From NCBI GenBank assembly GCA_964636125.1, contig CAZWPX010000014.1:19538-83537 (forward strand): DNA of 64,000 nt, given 5' to 3'. This document shows positions 27,213-36,018 of this stretch, piece after piece. A program made the position numbers and the translations under genes. Within the stretch, counting starts at the first letter, position 1, and each line of letters begins with the position of its first letter. Below the pieces are notes generated by a model. That model searched no databases. It worked only from the letters and a program-made list of their open reading frames with translations, and was not told the origin of the DNA. The DNA is from CAJINA01 sp964636125. Lineage in GTDB: Bacteria > Desulfobacterota > Desulfobacteria > Desulfobacterales > CAJINA01.

Positions 27213-29228
27213 TTGAGTCTACTTATTGATCGACTTCCCACCGAAATGCAGCACAGCCTAGAGCAGTTCAAGTTGTCTATGGATGAAAAAGGCTTAGAGG
27301 GGCTGTCTTCTGACCGGATTATTGATTATCTGGGCACCTGGCTGCTGGATGATGAGCAGCAGCAGATCCTGGGTTTGAATCCCTGGAATGTCTATTTTCT
27401 TTGGGCCGCGGCCCGCCTGTTTGCAGCCACTGCCCCACTTGTGGGGAATACGCAGGACCGGGCGGATCCTTCCGGGACTGCCGGGAGGCTGCTCACAAAA
27501 CTGGCCGATGAAGACCAGGCTCGGATAGTGGCTCGCATCTGTGCTGCGGCCGGGGCGGATGATGCCGATGTGCGCGGGACAGAGAAATCAGATTATGCCG
27601 GCGCCCCGGTCAATGTCGCCCTGTTGTCCACTGCCATTGGCCTGGCGGTTGAACTGGACCTGGAGCACCCGCAGACGCTGCAGGTGATGGCCGCGGGTTT
27701 GCCCGGCCAGGAACCACTTTCGCCGGAGCAGGTCATGACCGGGTTCCAGGTTGTGTCCGTGGGACCGCATGCCTATTTTGCCGGAACGATCCAGGTGCGG
27801 ATCGAGTGCCGCGATCCGGAGGTGCACCGGGCCTTGAAACATCATGAAAGCCGGCTGCAAAGACAGCTGCACGCGGCCAACAGCCGGGTGAGCCCGCGGT
27901 TTCTGTTCTCGGAAATCGTCTTCGAAATTGACGCGGAAGGCTATACCCCCCTGGACATGAAGTTCTCCGTGGATTCAACAGCCGCCCTGCAGCTTTTCAT
28001 GGGCAACCGGCTCTATGCCGACAAACGGGTTTTCCTGCGTGAACTGGTCCAGAACGCGGTGGATGCCTGCAACCTGAAAAAGTTGTTTGACGAAAGTTAT
28101 ACGCCGGACATATCAATTGATTTCAACGATGATATCAGTGTGATCAAGTTTCGGGACAATGGTATCGGCATGGACCGTCAGTGGATTGAGAAATACTTCC
28201 TGAAAATTGGAATTTCATTTTACCAGTCCGGCGACATCAAGGCCATTAATCAGAATCGAATCGACTTCAACTTCATCAGCCAGTTCGGGATCGGGTTTCT
28301 GTCCAGTTTTCTGGTTTCCGATAAGATCGTTATCAGGACCCGTAAAAACAATTCGCCGGGGCTGCTGATTACCATCACCAACCTGCAGGAGTACTTTGAT
28401 GTCCGGTTTGCGCCGGAAGACTGTCCCCACGGCACCGAGGTGACCCTTGCCCTCAAAGAATCCAAAATCAATTATTGCCGCAGCCTCGAGTATATCGGGT
28501 ACCTCAAAATCAACATCCGATACCTGAACATTCCGGTGAAACTCCTGGATCACAAAGGGCGGACCGCGATACTGGGCCAGTCGCAGCTGGCCTATGAAAG
28601 GGATGCCGCCACCGGCTGTGATTTTGTGGCACCGCTCGATTTTTCCGATTCAAAAGGCTACCTGTTCCTGAAAGCTAAGCGCAACGCGGATCACATCTAT
28701 GCGCTTGAATCCGCCCGGGGCGGCGTTTCCATCTTCCAGGATGGAATTTTTGTCACCCAGACCGACAGCCTGCTGCCGGAGGGCGCTCGTCGAAGCGTCA
28801 TTGGCCGGATTAACCTCACCGGAAAAGACAAGTGCGAACTGAGTATGGACCGCAATCGAATTTTCTGGACGGGTGCCCAACTGCAGCACATCAAGCGTAC
28901 CATTCGCCTCGGGATGGTGGATCTGGCCAACCGGCTGTTGACCGCCGCTCTGGCCCTGGACCCCCCGGTGAACACCAAACGCAGCCTGGTCAATCACCTG
29001 GCAATCTTCTTCGATTTTAACGAGATCGATGACGAGATGTACCAGCGCCTGGGCAGGCAGGTGAGGGCCATTGTAGCCAAACGGTTCCGGGACTTTGTCC
29101 GGGTCAACTTTGCCCATACCCTGAAAAACAACAGTGTCCCGGAAGCGGACGGCTATGGGGAACAATGGCAGCAAGATATACTGGCCACGTTTGCCACGCG
29201 GGGGCGGCCCTCGCTCCCGCTAAACTAG
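27213..29228 (+). CDS. HSP90-type ATPase with degenerate HD-like N-terminal domain
   Basis: 671 residues, TTG start with AGGAAA upstream. The ATPase core is a GHKL fold: N-box FLRELVQNAVDAC (about 273-285), G1 box D-N-G-I-G-M (about 316), G2 box QFGIGFLSSF (about 357) and later HGTEVTL. About 260 residues precede it; LLSTAIGLAVELDLEHP resembles the last helices of HD-type proteins fused to HSP90-like ATPases, but the HD metal pair is not evident. The C-terminal part differs from HtpG. Known relatives include HD/HATPase proteins of uncertain role. Neighbour: an ADP-ribosylglycohydrolase-like gene upstream. Confidence 0.75.
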   Translation: MSLLIDRLPTEMQHSLEQFKLSMDEKGLEGLSSDRIIDYLGTWLLDDEQQQILGLNPWNVYFLWAAARLFAATAPLVGNTQDRADPSGTAGRLLTKLADEDQARIVARICAAAGADDADVRGTEKSDYAGAPVNVALLSTAIGLAVELDLEHPQTLQVMAAGLPGQEPLSPEQVMTGFQVVSVGPHAYFAGTIQVRIECRDPEVHRALKHHESRLQRQLHAANSRVSPRFLFSEIVFEIDAEGYTPLDMKFSVDSTAALQLFMGNRLYADKRVFLRELVQNAVDACNLKKLFDESYTPDISIDFNDDISVIKFRDNGIGMDRQWIEKYFLKIGISFYQSGDIKAINQNRIDFNFISQFGIGFLSSFLVSDKIVIRTRKNNSPGLLITITNLQEYFDVRFAPEDCPHGTEVTLALKESKINYCRSLEYIGYLKINIRYLNIPVKLLDHKGRTAILGQSQLAYERDAATGCDFVAPLDFSDSKGYLFLKAKRNADHIYALESARGGVSIFQDGIFVTQTDSLLPEGARRSVIGRINLTGKDKCELSMDRNRIFWTGAQLQHIKRTIRLGMVDLANRLLTAALALDPPVNTKRSLVNHLAIFFDFNEIDDEMYQRLGRQVRAIVAKRFRDFVRVNFAHTLKNNSVPEADGYGEQWQQDILATFATRGRPSLPLN

Positions 29229-29448
29229 TGCCCACCCATACCAATACCCATCCGTTTGTTTTCAATTTGCTTTCGTATGAATTCATTCAAATGGTTGTAA
29301 GGCATGGCGCCTCTTTTACTTGTTAGCCAGTAATTTGGTTTGTGTAAATATTTCCGGTGTGGCAATGTTTCTATATCAAGGGGTTGGTCCCAACCTTTGG
29401 AAACACAGGAATCTTAATCATCTCATTATCATTATGTGATGGGACGCT

Positions 29449-30590
29449 ATGTATTTATTAACTAAAACTATTGGTCGTCGATTTCTTGTCACAACGGCAA
29501 TTGTGTTGTTTTGCATACTTTTTTTGCCGATTGCAGCGTTAAACGTCGAATCTGGCCAAAATGACTTAGCCACAGCAGCCGTGAATAAAGACACGGCAGA
29601 TAAGGCTGATAGTGCTGAGAAGGACCCCAGCCGGGATATGGGTGTCAGTACCCAAAAAGCGGATGCGGTCGCTAACAAATTAGGCGAAGAAATAGACAAT
29701 TTATCAAAACGGGCCTCCTCTCAGTTTGGGGATTGGATGAGCATCGATATCTATGCGGGTGTCTCCTGGTTCAAGCTTTTCCTGGTTCTATTTTTGATTT
29801 TTGCCGTGGTGTTCATCGAACGAAAAGTAAGCAGGCTTGTTAATAAAACCAAGCGTAAAATTGAAGCGCGAAACGCTCAACATGGCTTCCGTTATCTGAT
29901 GATTGATGCCGCTTCAAAGCCCATTTCCATGTTCATATGGCTCTATGGCATATATATCGTTACCACACCGTTGCTGGTACTTTTTCAGCAGCCAAACGGG
30001 GTAAATATTGTTAAAGCCATTGCCCAGAAAGGTGTTGATTTCGGGATAGCCGTCGCCGTGATTTGGTTTATTGTCCGGTTGGTCGCAATCCTTGAATACC
30101 ACATTAGAAGCTGGTCTTCTTTTACGGGTGACAACATTGACGAAATATTGGCACCTCTGGTCGGTAAAATATTGGCAGGCGCCCCTATATCCGGTGGAAG
30201 ACTACGGTGGCCATAAGCTATGATACGCCGGTTGACAAAGTCAAAAAGGCAGTTTCCATCCTGAAGGAAATATTGGACAATCATGATGGCATGCAACCGG
30301 GGAGCCCACCAAGGGTCTATTTTAACGATTTGGGTGAATGGAGCCTGAATATCATGGTAATGGCCTGGTATCACCCACCTGATTATTGGAAAATGCAAAC
30401 CTGGCAGATGCGAACCTGTATTGAGATACTAAAACAATTTAATGCAGAAGGCATTGAGTTCGCTTTTCCAAGCAGGTCGATCTATTTGGCCAATGACGAC
30501 AGGCGGCAGCTCAAACTGAAAATGCTGAAAGGCGAAACGGAGATCTTGCATCCCAATGATAGAACAGGGAACGGGGATGACAGCATTTGA
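29449..30590 (+). pseudogene. MscS-type mechanosensitive channel with internal deletion
   Basis: The first frame (29449-30216) encodes an N-terminal extension and membrane helices typical of large MscS proteins, ending at DNIDEILAPLVGKILAG. The second frame, from about 30195, encodes RWKTTVAISYDTPVDKVKKA and VYFNDLGEWSLNIMVMAW, the MscS C-terminal alpha-beta domain. The pore helix and the beta domain that should lie between are missing and the frame changes at the junction, so the gene cannot make a channel. Confidence 0.78.
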
Positions 30591-30664
30591 TTTGGACTCA
30601 ACTTTCGGTTCTCATCCAAATGTGGGTTTTGCATCAAAGAATAGACCGACGTTTCGTTATACCT

Positions 30665-30690
30665 GTCACTCTGAGCGAAGCGAAGAGTCC
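30665..30690 (+). repeat. Dispersed repeat, CACTCTGAGCG type
   Basis: GTCACTCTGAGCGAAGCGAA followed by GAGTCC. A near-identical copy lies at 59669-59694 on the same strand. This phrase is a dispersed repeat in many bacterial genomes. The surrounding 30591-30867 spacer holds no supported gene. Confidence 0.75.
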
Positions 30691-30867
30691 CTTCCACAAG
30701 GTGACCTTTTACCGGGTATAATGCTCGATGACTTTTGAAATTGTCAAACCCCGGGTCAAACGAAATGCGACCGTGAATACCTGCAAGTTGGGCTGTACAT
30801 TGACATCAGGTCGCAGATACACTATTTCTAATAATATCCCCATATTCACTGCCATCATAAACTTACA

Positions 30868-33492
30868 ATGAATTGTCCAAATTGCAGCCAGCAAAAGTTG
30901 CGGCCGGTTCTTACCCGACAGGGGGTTGAAGTCGATTACTGCCCTGCCTGTAAAGGGGTTTGGCTGGACAAGGGTGAAATCTTTCATTTTACAAGGTGGC
31001 GCAAAGAGCTCTCCAAAACCCTGCAAAATGCTCAGGCCAACCCCGGCTCCTCTTCGCGGATGAGCCCCCGGACCGGAAAGCCCATGCAGCAGCTCTCATT
31101 TTTAGCCGGGAGGCTGCAGGTTGAGTTCTGCGCTGAAACCGGGGGGCTCTGGTTTGACGCGGGCGAGCTGCGCAAACTCGCGGTGGACGACAGTGAGCTG
31201 CTGAGCCTTCAGCCCGATGAGGCCCGCGTAACCGCGACGCCTAAAGCGACGGTGGACAAAACGGACGCCCCCCCGGCGAAAATCCCCCCTTTAAGCCAAC
31301 TGCCTAATCTGGCTCTGCGTTCAAGCATGACCATTTTCGGGATATACGCACTGGTCACGCTGATCCTGATGCTGTGTGTTGAATTCGCCGGCCTGGAAAT
31401 TTCGGTGGCGGTTGCTATTGGTTTCGGTTTTGCGGTGATCCAGTTTATCGCCACTCCCTGGCTGATGGATCTCTCTTTAAGCTGGTTCTACAACATGCAA
31501 TGGGTAGATCCGGGCGATCTGCCGGACCACCTCCAGGCGTTCGTGGCGGAAGTTTGTCGGCGGCAGGGTATGCGGGTGCCCTCCTTCGGCCTTATTTATG
31601 ACGGCGGCCCCAATGCGTTTACCTATGGGCACACCCCCAATAATGCCCGCATCATCCTGACCCAGGGTCTCCTGGATTTGCTGGCCAAAGATGAAGTCGA
31701 AGCCGTGGTAGCGCATGAAATCGGCCATGCCAGACACTGGGACATGCTGTTAATGACAGTTGTCCAGATGGTGCCCCTGATCCTTTACTATATTTTCAGA
31801 TGGCTCGTTATGTCCAAAAGCGGCTCGCAAAAAGGGAAGGGCTCCGGGAAATTGGCCATCGTGGGCGTCCTGGCCTATTTTTTTTACTTCCTCAGTGAAT
31901 ACATGGTGCTCTGGTTTTCCAGGACGAGGGAGTATTGGGCTGATCGTTTTGCCGGCCAGGTGACCGGCAAACCCAACGATTTGGCCGCGGCCCTGGTAAA
32001 AATAGCATATGGGCTGGCCGGCCGGGAACAACGGCCGCAAACCGATAAAAAGAAGACCGCAAAAGCGGCGCAGCGAGCGCCCCGGATGGAGGCCATCGGT
32101 GCCCTGGGCATATCAAATCCGCAGATGTCCCGGGCATTTGCCGTTTCGACCTACGCGGATGGCGGGGTGGGTGCCGGTGTTGCCGGGCCTGCTGATCAAG
32201 CCAATATTGTGAACGCCATGAAATGGGATCTGTGGAACCCCTGGGCAGAATTTTTTGAGATGCACTCCACCCATCCCCTTGTGGCCCGGCGACTGAGATA
32301 TCTGGGCAACCAGGCCGAGGCCATGGGGCAGGCGCCCTTTATCCGGTTTTCCATTAAAAAGCCGGAGAGCTACTGGGATGAGTTTTTCGGGGATCTCGTT
32401 ATTATGCTGATGCCATTTGCGGCATTTGCAGGCTTTACACTGACCGCTATCGTCACGCAGGAACTGTGGCTGCTCAACCTGGGCCTGGCGGTTGCCGGCG
32501 CTTTATCTTTTTTTAAACTGTACTTTACGTATCCACAGGACGTGTTCCCCGAATATAATGTTGCCGGGCTTTTAAAGAGAGTAAAAGTCTCCGGCGTCCG
32601 GGCGGTACCCTGCCGCCTGAAAGGCAGGATTATCGGCCGGGGAGTACCAGGGCTGATCTGGTCGGAGGATTTTATTCTCCAGGATGATACCGGGATCATA
32701 TTTCTGGATTACGGACAGCCCCTGAGAATTTGGGAGTTCCTTTTCGGACTCACGCGATCCAGGGAATTCAGGAACACCGCGGTTGAGCTTGAGGGCTGGT
32801 ATCGTCGCTCTCCGGTACCCTATGTTGAGTTGAAACGCTTAAGAACGTCAAAGCGGGTGACCACCCATTGTTATGTCTACACCTATAAGCGTGCCGTGGC
32901 TGTCTTGATGGTCATTGCAGGCTTGCTGCTGCCGATGGCCCAGGGGTATAAGTTTTATGCCGGGGCTTTCAAAAAGGACCCGGCCCCGGTCCAACACCAA
33001 CGCCAGCAGGCACCGCCCACGGAGTGGACTGCTGAGCAGCAGGCCGCCCGGCATATTAGCGCAGGTTATGATTTTTATATAAAGGCAAAGTTTGCGGAAG
33101 CGTCTGCAGAGTACAATCAAGCCTTGGAAATCGAGCCGGACAACCAGCAGGCGTATTTTTATCGGGGGTTGGTGTTCATCAAAACCAGGGAGTACGACCG
33201 GGCCCTGGCGGATTTGAAGGGGTCCATTGAACTCGATCCGCGCCATTTTGATTCCTACCTCTACCTGGACTGGCTGCTCACCCGGCAAGGTGACGGAGAC
33301 CGGGTGGTCCAGTCCTGGAGTGCCTTCATTCAGCTCGAACCTGAAAATGCAAGGGCTTACCTGGAGCGGGGCGGGGCCTATTACCACCTGGGGAATCAGC
33401 AGGCTGCCCGGGCGGATGCAAAAAAATCCTGTGAATTGGGAAACGCGGAAGGCTGTTTACGGTTTCGCCAGTTAAGCCCAAATCACGAGTAG
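30868..33492 (+). CDS. M48 metallopeptidase with zinc-ribbon N-terminus and TPR C-terminus
   Basis: 874 residues. Residues 1-45 and about 65-100 are two TFIIB-like zinc-finger units (CPNC, CPACKG; the second Cys-poor). Membrane helices surround an M48 protease domain with H-E-I-G-H at 283-287 and the third ligand Glu355 in R-E-Y-W-A-D. A further membrane/beta region (about 500-700) follows, then a last membrane helix and three TPR units (AKFAEASAEYNQALEIEPDN, then QAYFYRGLVFIKTREYDRAL). HtpX-like membrane quality control is plausible; the fusion is unusual. Confidence 0.85.
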   Translation: MNCPNCSQQKLRPVLTRQGVEVDYCPACKGVWLDKGEIFHFTRWRKELSKTLQNAQANPGSSSRMSPRTGKPMQQLSFLAGRLQVEFCAETGGLWFDAGELRKLAVDDSELLSLQPDEARVTATPKATVDKTDAPPAKIPPLSQLPNLALRSSMTIFGIYALVTLILMLCVEFAGLEISVAVAIGFGFAVIQFIATPWLMDLSLSWFYNMQWVDPGDLPDHLQAFVAEVCRRQGMRVPSFGLIYDGGPNAFTYGHTPNNARIILTQGLLDLLAKDEVEAVVAHEIGHARHWDMLLMTVVQMVPLILYYIFRWLVMSKSGSQKGKGSGKLAIVGVLAYFFYFLSEYMVLWFSRTREYWADRFAGQVTGKPNDLAAALVKIAYGLAGREQRPQTDKKKTAKAAQRAPRMEAIGALGISNPQMSRAFAVSTYADGGVGAGVAGPADQANIVNAMKWDLWNPWAEFFEMHSTHPLVARRLRYLGNQAEAMGQAPFIRFSIKKPESYWDEFFGDLVIMLMPFAAFAGFTLTAIVTQELWLLNLGLAVAGALSFFKLYFTYPQDVFPEYNVAGLLKRVKVSGVRAVPCRLKGRIIGRGVPGLIWSEDFILQDDTGIIFLDYGQPLRIWEFLFGLTRSREFRNTAVELEGWYRRSPVPYVELKRLRTSKRVTTHCYVYTYKRAVAVLMVIAGLLLPMAQGYKFYAGAFKKDPAPVQHQRQQAPPTEWTAEQQAARHISAGYDFYIKAKFAEASAEYNQALEIEPDNQQAYFYRGLVFIKTREYDRALADLKGSIELDPRHFDSYLYLDWLLTRQGDGDRVVQSWSAFIQLEPENARAYLERGGAYYHLGNQQAARADAKKSCELGNAEGCLRFRQLSPNHE

Positions 33493-33545
33493 GCGATTTC
33501 TATCCGTGAAACAATAACTATACAATCATCTATACGGAGGTGTGG

Positions 33546-34768
33546 ATGCGCATCAATTGCCACGCGCATGTTTTCAACCTGCCGGCTGTCTTTAATCAAC
33601 AAACGATCCAGACCCTGATCAATAGGCTATTGGTCATGGCACCGCATGTGCTGACGGAAGAACAGATCCACCCCTTGATTGCAGACCTGCTCGCCGCCGG
33701 GGCCAACGATAACAGCCCGGCCGGAATACTGGCTGGTTAAAATCTTTCCAGCGTTCAGACGCATTGGACCGGCTGTTGAAATCAGCCACAATAGACACCC
33801 TGGAGGCCCTGGAACAGGCCAACGCACGCCTGGAGAGGCTGACGGATCGCAAAAGTTTATGGGAGACGGGCGCCGCCCTGGACCGGTTGATAGTGGAAAG
33901 CGATACTGTCGATGCGGGAAAAAAGAGCATCGCAGATCTGGTTGATTTTCTTCGGGTTGGATTTTTACCCACGATTAAGGTGGTGGCGGATGAGCTTATG
34001 GCCCAGACCCCGGAAGGTGCCGGCTGCATTGCCCTGACCATGGACATTACCCGGGATGATCGTTTCGAGCGCCAGTTCATAGCGCAGTTGGAAGAGACCG
34101 CAGATGCTGCGGCCGGCTATCCCGGGCGGATTTTTCCCTTTGTGGCGGTAAACCCGAACCGTCCCAATCACTATGCGCTCATGCAAAGAGCCTTCACCGA
34201 ACTGGGCTATGTCGGGGTGAAGCTCTACCCCTCCCTGGGCTATGCCATCGATTCAGCCGCCATGCACCGGGTTTACAAATATTGCCAGGCCCATGCGGTC
34301 CCCCTGCTCATGCATTGTTCCCCGAATGGATTTTATTATGCCGCGCAATACATTGAAAACTCGTCTCCCGACCATTGGAAAACCATTCTTGACCAATATG
34401 ACGACCTTAACATCTGCTTTGGTCATTTTGGGGGCGGGGGGGCCCTGGCCGCCCGGGGTCTGCCGGATCCCGACAGCTGGACCGGGAAGATTATAAGGCT
34501 GATGGAAGACCATCCCGGTGTCTATGCGGATATCAGTTATCACGATGCGCCCATGATCGGGGGCCTGGCGGAGCGGCACTATTTTAATAATTTAAAGGCC
34601 CTGCTGCAAACAGAGACTGTCAAAGAGCGAATTCTTTTCGGGACCGACTATTTTATGATCCGGGCTCGGCTGCAAGATAAGAATTACTGGTCTTATTTTG
34701 AAGCGCATCTGGGTGATGATTTCACCATGGTTGCCGAGGTGAACCCGCAGCGCTACCTGAGCAGGTAA
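33546..34768 (+). pseudogene. Amidohydrolase-family protein split by a frameshift
   Basis: The first frame begins with the metal-binding H-x-H motif (RINCHAHVF) after a GGAGG site and stops at 33740. The main frame continues from about 33735 and carries the rest of a TIM-barrel amidohydrolase-2-type enzyme: VKLYPSLGYA, the His in LLMHCSPNG, NICFGHFGGGG and the late Asp in ILFGTDYFM. Only a single-base change around 33730-33745 separates them. It is either a recent pseudogene or a sequencing error; the metal ligands are otherwise complete. Confidence 0.7.
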
Positions 34769-35008
34769 GGGCCGCGGAAAATATGTTTTATCCCATTATG
34801 CATCCCGGCTTCACCCCGCCTTTGGACGATCTTCAGTTGAAAAGCCCTCGAAATAGAACCACTATTACTGTGGCTTTTCGCCCTCAGATCGTCAGAATCC
34901 GGCGCAAATCAGGGCGCCTTCTGGAACTAAACATTTTTGCGCGAGCCCTTAGTGTGAGCGGGTGCCTGCAATTTTAGCGGCGAAGCAAAGATGCCGGCGC
35001 GGCGGGGT

Positions 35009-35667
35009 TCAACTGTCGGCATTTTCGTAAGCTGTTCTTACGGCGGAGAAGGCCTTGCGCAAATTCGGAAACCGGACCTCGGCCAGGACCAGGTCTTCGT
35101 TCTGTCCGGCAATTTCCATTTCAAGGGCTGCTTTGCGCAGCACCCCGGCCCCCAGATTGGCCGCGCGCCCTTGATCGTGTGCGCGTAGTAGGTGACTTTT
35201 TGCATGTCACCGATTTCGATGGCGAGTTTGATTTGATCAAAATAGGCCAGGGTGTCTTCGATAAACATGGCCCACAGTTCATTGTAAAAGGCTTCGTCGC
35301 CGCCCAGGTTTTTCAAGAGCGCCTCTTTCTTTAATACGAGTGCCTCTTTAGACGGCGGCCTTCTTTCAAGCGGCTTTTCCGCCGGACCACTTCCGGTGAT
35401 ATAAGGTTTGAGGGCGGTATAGAGTTTTTCCGAATGGATCGGCTTGGTCAGACATGCGTCCATCCCCGCTTCGATGCATTGGGCCTGGTCCCTCTTCATG
35501 GCATTGCCACTCAATGCGATAATCGGAACCTGATGATCAAGGACCTTAGATTGGGGATCGCGAATGATGCGGGTAGCCTGGAGGCCGTCCATTTCAGGCA
35601 TCTGAACGTCCATCAGGACCACATCAAAGCGCTTTTTCTCCAGGGCGGCCATCCAAGGACCATACAA
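35009..35667 (-). pseudogene. Receiver-Hpt remnant of a hybrid histidine kinase
   Basis: The frame opens inside a receiver domain (FDVVLMDVQMPEMDGLQATR, phospho-Asp in LMD) and continues through LTKPI into an Hpt domain (YYAHTIKGA, phospho-His in AHTIKG). A GC dinucleotide surplus in GCGCGC near 35160 shifts the frame; the other frame restores ANLGAGVLRKAALEME and a normal C-terminus ending at 35009. The kinase core and receiver N-terminus are missing, so it is a fossil. Confidence 0.75.
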
Positions 35668-35718
35668 GATGCCCGGGCAGGTAGGACGTGGTTAAACATC
35701 TAATTATACCATAAGAGT

Positions 35719-35752
35719 AGGTCCCTTCTCGGATGAGAGGACCTATTTTTTT
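35719..35752 (+). terminator. Rho-independent terminator upstream of tRNA-Ala
   Basis: AGGTCC...GGACCT with an inner TCTC/GAGA stem and a GGAT loop, followed by ATTTTTTT. It is oriented for plus-strand transcription and insulates the tRNA gene. Confidence 0.75.
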
Positions 35753-35882
35753 GCCCTTGCCACCATCGCCAGTTTGTTGTACGAATCCGTTATCCGATTC
35801 TTATCCGAATTGCCAAAGTTGCGGACAGATCATACGGCACCTTTTAGGGCAAAAGAGAGGCGGTTAAGTAGTAGATATAAAT

Positions 35883-35958
35883 GGGGATGTAGCTCAGATG
35901 GGAGAGCGCAGCGTTCGCAACGCTGAGGCCAGGGGTTCGATCCCCCTCATCTCCACCA
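35883..35958 (+). tRNA. tRNA-Ala(CGC)
   Basis: A complete cloverleaf: acceptor GGGGATG/CATCTCC with the Ala identity pair G3-U70, D arm GCTC...GAGC, anticodon stem CAGCG/CGCTG with loop TTCGCAA (anticodon CGC), T arm AGGGG-TTCGATC-CCCCT, and encoded ACCA. Its 3' half is the island attachment site. Confidence 0.97.
35911..35958 (+). repeat. attL: tRNA-Ala 3' half (48 bp)
   Basis: The last 48 bp of the tRNA gene recur at 49668-49715 with a single mismatch (C at 35921 versus T at 49678). This is the classic mark of integration at a tRNA 3' end. Confidence 0.9.
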
Positions 35959-35966
35959 CAATAAAA

Positions 35967-36001
35967 ACAAGGGGTTACGAGGTGTTTTCGTAACCTCTTG
36001 T
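35967..36001. terminator. Hairpin terminator after tRNA-Ala
   Basis: ACAAGGGGTTACGA pairs with TCGTAACCTCTTGT (one mismatch), flanked by AAAA and TTTATT, so it could act in both directions. It separates the tRNA from the first RHS frame. Confidence 0.8.
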
Positions 36002-36018
36002 TTATTGTGTTTTGGTAA

